Of a DNA stretch of 33,753 bases, positions 1-5,935 are shown piece after piece; position 1 is the first letter of the stretch; the number at the start of each line of letters is the position of its first letter. The stretch lies in assembly GCA_964540815.1 (NCBI GenBank), contig CAZIOH010000075.1, positions 1 to 33,753 of the forward strand, in the 5' to 3' direction. The translations under genes and the position numbers were made by a program. Origin of the DNA: CAZIOH01 sp964540815 (GTDB taxonomy: Bacteria; Myxococcota_A; Polyangia; Fen-1088). The notes beneath the pieces are model-generated. The model saw only the letters and a list, made by a program, of their open reading frames with translations, had not been told where the DNA came from and did not search any database.

Positions 1-516
1 GCCGCGGGTTACCTCTCGCTCAGCGCGGCGTTCAACGCCAACAAGACCGTCATCACGAAGGTGGCGGACACGCCGGCGGCCCTCGCGGCGCTGGCGGCCG
101 CTGCGGCGGCTGCGGGGGACACCACCAGCAGCCTGGTGTTCTTCGGACGCGCGCCGGCCGGCGATCTGACGGTCAACATCCCTTACACCAAGCTGATCCT
201 GGGGGCCGGGTGGCGGGTGGGGACGGTCAGCCTCAGCGTCCTCACGACGCGCTACGGATCTTACGACTACGTTCGCAGCCAGATCCAGGCGCAAGACACC
301 TCCTACGGCGCCAAGTGGCTGACCAACGTCGATGCGACCCTGGCCGTCACCGACGCGCTCGAGATCTCGGTGGGGGCCGTGAACGTCTTCAACGTCTATC
401 CCGACCAGAACGGCCCGCTCGATCCCGCCACGGGCTCCTCCGGCCTGCGCTACGGGCCAGCACCCTTCGCACCCACCGGGGGCCTCTACTATGGACGACT
501 CGCGTACAACTTCTGA
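1..516 (+). CDS. TonB-dependent receptor, C-terminal fragment (partial at window start)
   Basis: This is the last 171 residues of an outer-membrane TonB-dependent receptor; the reading frame is open from base 1, so the plug and most of the barrel lie outside the window. The visible part has alternating beta-strand patterns, a GAVNVFNVYPDQN segment typical of the last barrel strands, and an ending in YYGRLAYNF with a terminal Phe, the usual outer-membrane assembly signal. The same arrangement (AENIFDTYPDKAKYPN, ending in ARLAFDF) occurs in the complete receptor at 5936-8866, so the two are paralogues of one subfamily. The last 26 nt overlap the next gene. The substrate cannot be read from the fragment; context suggests it feeds the downstream periplasmic oxidases. 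Confidence 0.88.
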   Translation, partial: AAGYLSLSAAFNANKTVITKVADTPAALAALAAAAAAAGDTTSSLVFFGRAPAGDLTVNIPYTKLILGAGWRVGTVSLSVLTTRYGSYDYVRSQIQAQDTSYGAKWLTNVDATLAVTDALEISVGAVNVFNVYPDQNGPLDPATGSSGLRYGPAPFAPTGGLYYGRLAYNF

Positions 517-1336
517 GGGTGCCAAGGAGGTCCCGGCGGTCGCGCCCGCTCCGACCGCTCCGACCGATCGAGAGGCGCGCACGGATCTCGGCCGCCGGCG
601 TTTCTTGCGACACGCTGGATCCTCTGGCGTCGCGGTGGCCGGCAGCGTCGCGGCCGCCCGCGCGGTCGCTGCCTCGGCCCCGGCGCCTGCCGCGCCCGTG
701 AACGCGCAGGCCGCTGCGCCACCTCCATCGACTCCGGCGCCAGCACCCCCGACCTCGGCACCCGAACCGCCGCTCGCCCTCAACGCCACCGAGTACGCGT
801 TCATCGTGGCGGCGGTGGATACCTTGATCCCGGCCGATGCGCTCGGCCCCTCCGGTAGCGACTGCGGCGTCGCGTTCTTCATCGATCGCCAGCTCGCCGG
901 CGCCTTCGGCGCCGGAGCCCGTCTCTATCGCCAGGGTCCGTTCCTCAAGGGCAAGCCGGAGCATGGGTACCAGCTGGCCCTGACGCCGCGCGAGTTCTTC
1001 CAGACCGGCATCGCGCTCGTGAACGCCTGGACCCGCGATACCCACCACAAGCCGTTCGACGCCCTCGCGCCCTCCGACCGGGTCGCGGTGCTGCAGCTCC
1101 TGGAGCGCGGCGGCGTCGACCTCGGTCCCGTCGGCAGCGCCGAATTCTTCGAGGCCTTGCTGACCTTGACCATGGAGGGGATGTTCTCCGACCCCATCTA
1201 CGGCGGCAACCGGGACAAGGCCGGCTGGAAGCTGCTCGGCTATCCGGGCCTCCCCGCCACCTATCAGATCGACATCGTCCGCTACCACGGCCGCCGGTAT
1301 CCCCACGCGCCGCAATCGATCGTGGACTTCTCATGA
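491..1336 (+). CDS. Gluconate 2-dehydrogenase subunit 3 family protein, Tat-exported
   Basis: The 281-residue protein has a twin-arginine signal near residues 35-41 (GRRRFLRHAG) followed by an Ala-rich hydrophobic stretch, then a Pro/Ala-rich linker (about 65-95) and a subunit-3-like domain from about residue 97 (NATEYAFIVAAVDTLIPAD, then DPIYGGNRDKAGWKLLGYPG near the C-terminus). In this family the small subunit carries the Tat signal and takes the flavoprotein subunit, which has none, across the membrane. ATG 491 is the only reasonable start upstream of the Tat motif; it overlaps the receptor gene by 26 nt, and the stop overlaps the flavoprotein start as ATGA. The sugar-acid substrate in the family name should not be assumed. 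Confidence 0.9.
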   Translation: MDDSRTTSEGAKEVPAVAPAPTAPTDREARTDLGRRRFLRHAGSSGVAVAGSVAAARAVAASAPAPAAPVNAQAAAPPPSTPAPAPPTSAPEPPLALNATEYAFIVAAVDTLIPADALGPSGSDCGVAFFIDRQLAGAFGAGARLYRQGPFLKGKPEHGYQLALTPREFFQTGIALVNAWTRDTHHKPFDALAPSDRVAVLQLLERGGVDLGPVGSAEFFEALLTLTMEGMFSDPIYGGNRDKAGWKLLGYPGLPATYQIDIVRYHGRRYPHAPQSIVDFS

Positions 1337-3102
1337 AGAAGCTGAAGCCGGTGGATGCGGTGGTGGTTGGCATGGGTTGGACAGGCGCCATCCTGGCCCG
1401 CGAGCTCACGCGCGCCGGGCTGAGGGTGGTGGGCCTCGAGCGCGGCGCCCACCGCTCGCCGGGCGAGGACTTCACGCTGCCCGGCGTGCGCGACGAGCTC
1501 AAGTACGTGCAGCGCGGCGAGCTCTTCCAGGATCCAGCGGCCGAGACCGTGACGCTGCGCCACGCGCCCTCGGAGACGGCTTTGCCCATGCGCCAACTCC
1601 TCGCCTTCTTGCCCGGCAGCGGGCTCGGCGGCGCGGGCACCCACTGGAACGGCCTGCACTGGCGCCTGACCCCGTCGGACCTGACCTTGCGCAGCCACCT
1701 GACCGCCCGCTACGGGAGGGCGGCCATCCCGGCCGACATGTCCATCGCGGACTTCGGGGTCACCTACGACGAACTCGAGCCCGACTACGATCGCTTCGAG
1801 AAGGTCTGCGCCGTGTCCGGGCAGGCTGGGAACTTGCGCGGCCGCCTGATCGACGGCGGCAACATCTTCGAGGGCCCGCGCAGCGACGAGTATCCCAACC
1901 GGCCCCTTCACCGCACGGTGACCGCCGAGCTGTTCGATGCCGCCGCGCGCTCGCTCGGCTATCACCCCTTCCCTGCGCCGGCCGCCAACGCCAGCGCGGC
2001 CTACACCAACCCCGAGGGCGTGACCCTCGGCGCCTGCGTGTACTGCGGACACTGCGAGCGCTTCGGTTGCGAGGTCAACGCCAAGGCCAGTCCGAACTCC
2101 ACGATCTTCCCCAAGCTGCTCGGCGATCGCGGCTTCGAGCTGCGCACCCATGCCTACGTGCGCGAGCTGCGCCACGACCGCCACGCGCGCCGGGTCACCG
2201 CCGTGCGCTACGTGGATCTGCGGAACGGCGAGGAGTACGAGCAGCCAGCGGCGCTGGTGGTCCTCGGGGCCTACGTGTTCAACAACACGCTGCTCTTGCT
2301 GACCTCCGGGATCGGCAAGCCCTACGATCCCGCCACCGACAAGGGGGCGGTCGGGAAGAACTACTGCTACCAGGTGGGGGCGGGCGTTCAGGTCTTCGTC
2401 AAGGACAAGGAGCTGAACCCCTTCATGGGGGCGGGCGCGCTCGCCATGAACCTCGACGACTTCAACGGCGACAACTTCGACCATGGCGGGCTCGGGTTCT
2501 TTGGTGGGGCGCTGATCTCGGCGGGAACCGGCGGCGGGCGCCCGATCGCGTTCCATCCAGTCCCCCCCGGCACCCCCCGCTGGGGTCACGCCTGGAAGCA
2601 GGCCGCCGCGACCTGGTACAACCACACCTTCGCCATCGGCGTGTCGGGCGCGAACTACGCGCACCGAGAGAACTACCTGGATCTCGATCCGACCTACCGC
2701 GACGTCCTGGGCCGCCCGCTCATCCGGATGACCTATGACTTCCGCGAGAACGACCGGCGGCTCACCGCCTACTGCACGGGGGTAGCGGCTCGGGTGGCGC
2801 GGGCGATGAACGCAACCATCGTGAGCGCCCCGACCATCCGGGGCGGGTCCTTCAGCGCGCTGACCTATCAGACCACGCACAACACCGGTGGGACCATCAT
2901 GGGAACCAACCCGCGCACGAGCGTCGTCAACCGGTACTTGCAGTCGTGGGACGCGCACAACCTCTTCGTGGTGGGGGCCTCCGTGTTTCCGCAGAACGCG
3001 AGCTACAACCCCACCGGCACGGTGGGGGCGCTGTCGTACTGGTCCGCGCGGGCGATCGTCGGCCAGTACCTGGGGCGTCCCGGGCCGCTGGTGCAGGCGT
3101 GA
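1333..3102 (+). CDS. GMC-family FAD-dependent dehydrogenase, gluconate dehydrogenase large-subunit type
   Basis: This 589-residue flavoprotein probably oxidises an alcohol, polyol or sugar acid in the periplasm and passes electrons to cytochrome c. It starts with a dinucleotide-binding fold (VVGMGWTGAILARELTRAG, residues 11-29) ending in an acidic LERG. A cysteine cluster (C235, C238, C241, C246, in GACVYCGHCERFGC) matches the iron-sulfur region known in three-subunit FAD sugar dehydrogenases. The C-terminus has the family active-site region: TTHNTGG with His516 and SYNPTGT with Asn559. There is no signal peptide, which fits hitchhiker export with subunit 3. The start overlaps the previous stop as ATGA, and a cytochrome c gene follows after 22 nt. 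Confidence 0.92.
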   Translation: MKKLKPVDAVVVGMGWTGAILARELTRAGLRVVGLERGAHRSPGEDFTLPGVRDELKYVQRGELFQDPAAETVTLRHAPSETALPMRQLLAFLPGSGLGGAGTHWNGLHWRLTPSDLTLRSHLTARYGRAAIPADMSIADFGVTYDELEPDYDRFEKVCAVSGQAGNLRGRLIDGGNIFEGPRSDEYPNRPLHRTVTAELFDAAARSLGYHPFPAPAANASAAYTNPEGVTLGACVYCGHCERFGCEVNAKASPNSTIFPKLLGDRGFELRTHAYVRELRHDRHARRVTAVRYVDLRNGEEYEQPAALVVLGAYVFNNTLLLLTSGIGKPYDPATDKGAVGKNYCYQVGAGVQVFVKDKELNPFMGAGALAMNLDDFNGDNFDHGGLGFFGGALISAGTGGGRPIAFHPVPPGTPRWGHAWKQAAATWYNHTFAIGVSGANYAHRENYLDLDPTYRDVLGRPLIRMTYDFRENDRRLTAYCTGVAARVARAMNATIVSAPTIRGGSFSALTYQTTHNTGGTIMGTNPRTSVVNRYLQSWDAHNLFVVGASVFPQNASYNPTGTVGALSYWSARAIVGQYLGRPGPLVQA

Positions 3103-3114
3103 ACGGGCACCTGC

Positions 3115-3120
3115 AAGGAG
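3115..3120 (+). promoter_or_regulatory. Strong ribosome-binding site for cytochrome c
   Basis: AAGGAG is followed by further GAGG up to the ATG at 3125. It excludes the longer in-frame reading that extends back into the GMC gene. Confidence 0.7.
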
Positions 3121-3124
3121 GAGG

Positions 3125-3532
3125 ATGGTGAACGTGTGGCAGGCCGTCGTGCTCCTCTCCACAGCCGGCCGGTTGCCTGTCGGCGGGGCTGCCGCCCGTC
3201 AATCTGGACAAGCGGTGCAGGCGCAGCGCGCGGCAATCGATCCCGCGCGCGGTCGCGAGATCTTCCGAGTCTGCGCCGCCTGCCACAACGACAGCTCGGA
3301 GCCGCTCGGCCCGGCGCTCGGCGGGGTGATCGGGCGAAAGGCGGGGGCGGTGGAGGGCTTTCGCTACTCGACCGCCATGAAGCGGGCGGGCCTGGCCTGG
3401 ACCAGGGAGAACCTGCGCCAGTTCCTGCGGGACCCTCAGGGCACGGTGAAGGGCACGCGCATGCCGTTCTCCGGTCTGGCGGCCGAGCGGGACATCGACG
3501 ACGTGATCGCCTTCCTGAGTGAGCAGAAATGA
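3125..3532 (+). CDS. Small monohaem c-type cytochrome, likely electron acceptor of the dehydrogenase
   Basis: This is a 135-residue class I cytochrome c. It has one haem-binding motif CAACH (C50, C53, H54) and a likely distal Met113 in GTRMPFSG, followed by the C-terminal helix IDDVIAFLSEQK. The N-terminus is hydrophobic and looks like a weak signal peptide with little positive charge. A strong Shine-Dalgarno (AAGGAG, 3115-3120) lies just upstream; GTG at 3128 would be equally well spaced. It follows the GMC gene by 22 nt. Classical gluconate dehydrogenases use a triple-haem membrane cytochrome, so a single-haem soluble partner is a simpler variant. The electron-transfer role is inferred from position. 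Confidence 0.9.
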   Translation: MVNVWQAVVLLSTAGRLPVGGAAARQSGQAVQAQRAAIDPARGREIFRVCAACHNDSSEPLGPALGGVIGRKAGAVEGFRYSTAMKRAGLAWTRENLRQFLRDPQGTVKGTRMPFSGLAAERDIDDVIAFLSEQK

Positions 3533-3572
3533 GGCCGGTCAGCAAGGACCCGCCTGGGAGAGGAGATGACCA

Positions 3573-5165
3573 ATGAAGCCGCCCAGACTTGGAATGAGCC
3601 GACGGCGCTTCTTGCGCGGTGTTGGGTACGCGGGCGGGGGCGCCGCCGCGTACGAGGCGATGGTGGCGATGGGGCTCCTCGCGGTTCCTCCGGCCTACGC
3701 CGGGCCGCCCGCGCTCGGTCCGCGCTCGGGCAAGGGAACCCGGGTGGTGGTCCTCGGCGGCGGCATCGCAGGGTTGGTCTCGGCGTACGAGCTCGGCAAG
3801 GCCGGCTACGAGGTGACGGTCCTCGAGGCGCGTCCCCGCCCGGGGGGACGCGTCTTCACGGTGCGCGCCGGCTCGGTGATCGACGAGCTGGACAGCCGTC
3901 AGGAGGTGGCTTGGGAGACTGGGCCCGATCTCTTCTTCGACGCCGGTGCGGCGCGCCTGCCCCAGCACCACCAGGGGATCATCGGGTACGCCCGCGATCT
4001 GGGCGTGCCGCTCGAGGTCCTGAGCAACGAGAACCGGGCGGCGTACCTGCACAGCGGGAAGGCCTTCGGGGGCAAGCCGCAGCGCAACCGGCGGGTCCAC
4101 GCCGACGCGCGCGGGTTCGTGGCGGAGCTGGCGGCGAAGGCCATCGATACGGCCAGCCTCGGACATCCCGTCACCGTCGAGGACAAGGAGAAGCTGCGGG
4201 CGTTCCTCAAGGACTTCGGCGCGCTCGACAAGGATCTCGTCTATCGGGGCGGGTCACGCGGGGGCTACCGTGAGCTGCCGGGAGGCGGCGCCGACGCTGG
4301 CCAGGGGTTCGATCCGCTCGACATCAACCAGCTGCTCACCGTCGGCTTCTGGAGCCGCATCGACGAGCTGGCGGAGGGACCGGTGCAGGCTCCCACCATG
4401 CTGCGCCCGGTGGGAGGAATGGCCAAGATCGCCGAGGCCATCGCGGCCTCGCCGCTGGTGAGCCCGGTGATCCACTACGGCGCCGAGGTCACGCGCCTGC
4501 GTCGGCACGGACAGGGCGCGCGCGTCGAGTGGAAGGACACGGTCACCGGTCACGCCAGCGCGATCGACGCCCCGTACGTGATCGTGACGATTCAGCCGGG
4601 CCTCCTCGGCGCGCTCGATCAGGACTTCACGCCGCGGGTGCGGCGGGCGCTGGCGGCCCCCTCTGGCACCCCGCTCGCCAAGGTGGCCTTCCAGGCGACC
4701 CGCCGATTCTGGGAGCTCGACGTTCAGATCTACGGAGGAATCTCCTGGACCGATCATCCCATCACCCAGGTCTGGTATCCCTCGCAAGGCATCAACGCCG
4801 CCAAGGGCATCCTGGTCGGCGCCTACCTGTTCGAGGGGGGAGAGGACTTCGCGACCAAGTCGCTCGCGGATCGCCTCGAGCTGGCCTTGCAGGGCGGAGA
4901 GATCCTGCACCCGCAGTACCGCAAGTACCTGGAGCACGGCGTGTCGATCTCCTGGCGGAAGGCCAGGTACTCGAGCGGCGCCACCACGCGCTGGACCGAC
5001 GAGGCGCGCAAGACCGAGTACCCGGTGCTGCTCGAGCCGGACGGGCCCTACTTCTTCGCCGGCGAGTACCTCAGCTACATCAACGGCTGGCAAGAAGGGG
5101 CCGTGCGCTCCGCCCACTACACCATCCAGAAGCTCGCAACCCACGTGAAGGAGAAGAAAGCATGA
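3573..5165 (+). CDS. Tat-exported flavin monoamine oxidase family protein
   Basis: This 530-residue FAD-dependent amine oxidase would convert a primary or secondary amine (or amino acid) to an imine. A perfect twin-arginine motif SRRRFLRG sits at residues 9-16, followed by a hydrophobic Gly/Ala stretch. The FAD fold follows: VVVLGGGIAGLVSAYELGKA and then an ARPRPGGRVFT segment. The C-terminal FAD-binding segment GPYFFAGEYLSYINGWQEGA is typical of L-amino-acid oxidase and monoamine oxidase relatives. AGGAG at 3561-3565 supports ATG 3573; ATG 3594 would also keep the Tat signal. The stop overlaps the RidA start as ATGA. This coupling suggests the imine product is handed to RidA. Substrate unknown; context favours an amino alcohol or amine brought in by the flanking TonB receptors. 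Confidence 0.9.
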   Translation: MKPPRLGMSRRRFLRGVGYAGGGAAAYEAMVAMGLLAVPPAYAGPPALGPRSGKGTRVVVLGGGIAGLVSAYELGKAGYEVTVLEARPRPGGRVFTVRAGSVIDELDSRQEVAWETGPDLFFDAGAARLPQHHQGIIGYARDLGVPLEVLSNENRAAYLHSGKAFGGKPQRNRRVHADARGFVAELAAKAIDTASLGHPVTVEDKEKLRAFLKDFGALDKDLVYRGGSRGGYRELPGGGADAGQGFDPLDINQLLTVGFWSRIDELAEGPVQAPTMLRPVGGMAKIAEAIAASPLVSPVIHYGAEVTRLRRHGQGARVEWKDTVTGHASAIDAPYVIVTIQPGLLGALDQDFTPRVRRALAAPSGTPLAKVAFQATRRFWELDVQIYGGISWTDHPITQVWYPSQGINAAKGILVGAYLFEGGEDFATKSLADRLELALQGGEILHPQYRKYLEHGVSISWRKARYSSGATTRWTDEARKTEYPVLLEPDGPYFFAGEYLSYINGWQEGAVRSAHYTIQKLATHVKEKKA

Positions 5166-5782
5166 AGCCGGCATCCAACGACGCGCCTTCGCAACTCGCC
5201 GCACCGAACGGTGGCGGTCGCAGCGGGGCCCTCTCAATCGTTGCCTTGGTGGTCCTCTTCGTCGGTCTGGCGCGGGTGGCGGGCGTGACCGGCGGTGGTG
5301 CGGCGATGGCCGCGAGCCCCACGGCGGCTCACGACAGCTCGGCCGAGATCAAGCGGGTGAAGAGCTCCGTTCTGTCTGCGCCGATCCTCGCCGGGGTGGT
5401 CGTACCTGCCGGGACCCTGACGTACTACCTCAGCGGTCAGGTTCCCGCGGTGGCCGACGCCACCAAGCCGGCCGACAGCGTCGAGGCGTACGGCGACACC
5501 AAGACCCAGGCCACGAGCGTGTTCAACAAGCTGAAGGGCCTGCTGGCCGCCGAAGGGCTCGGGCTCGGCGACGTGGTGAAGCTGACGGTGTTCCTGGTCG
5601 GCGATCAGAAGAAGGGCGGGAAGCTCGACTTCAAAGGCTTCTCCGAGGCCTACGGGCAATTCTTCGGGACCCCCGCTCAACCCAACATCGTCGCCCGGAC
5701 CACCGTCCAGGTCGCGGCCCTCGCCAACCCCGCTTACCTGGTCGAGATCGAAGCAGTCGCCGCCAGATCCCAAGGGAAGTGA
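5162..5782 (+). CDS. RidA/YjgF family imine hydrolase with N-terminal membrane or signal segment
   Basis: This 206-residue protein has an extra N-terminus: a hydrophobic helix at about residues 23-40 followed by an AMAAS site that could be cleaved. The RidA domain spans about 66-206. The Arg that binds the substrate carboxylate in active RidA proteins is present (Arg179 in NIVARTTVQVAAL), as is the closing VEIEAVA. RidA proteins hydrolyse reactive enamines and imines and are usually cytoplasmic and about 130 residues long, so an exported or anchored form is unusual. The gene overlaps the Tat-exported amine oxidase by 4 nt, so the two are probably made together and act on the same side of the membrane. 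Whether the helix is cleaved or stays as an anchor cannot be decided here. Confidence 0.87.
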   Translation: MKPASNDAPSQLAAPNGGGRSGALSIVALVVLFVGLARVAGVTGGGAAMAASPTAAHDSSAEIKRVKSSVLSAPILAGVVVPAGTLTYYLSGQVPAVADATKPADSVEAYGDTKTQATSVFNKLKGLLAAEGLGLGDVVKLTVFLVGDQKKGGKLDFKGFSEAYGQFFGTPAQPNIVARTTVQVAALANPAYLVEIEAVAARSQGK

Positions 5783-5906
5783 TGATCCCCTTAGCCTCTC
5801 CTTCCCCAGTCCCTCGCCCGGGCTCGCAGGGAGACGTGGACCTCGCCGAGCGCTGGAGGCTCGCCTGTCGCGGCGACGTCCCGCCTCGACGATCGTCAAA
5901 ATCAAC

Positions 5907-5925
5907 GTCTCCCGAGAGACAGGAG
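5907..5925 (+). promoter_or_regulatory. Small hairpin and ribosome-binding site before the TonB receptor
   Basis: GTCTC (5907-5911) pairs with GAGAC (5916-5920) around a CCGA loop. AGGAG (5921-5925) follows directly, 10 nt before the receptor ATG at 5936. A 4-codon ORF, ATG CCC GCA TGA at 5928-5939, ends across the receptor start. The rest of the 153-nt gap after RidA holds short GC-rich dyads only, with no recognised riboswitch. Confidence 0.35.
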
Positions 5926-5935
5926 CCATGCCCGC

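Noticed and set aside
5783..5935. Cobalamin or other riboswitch upstream of the TonB receptor
   Set aside because: The gap is only 153 nt and I see no B12-box-like sequence; only small GC-rich dyads.
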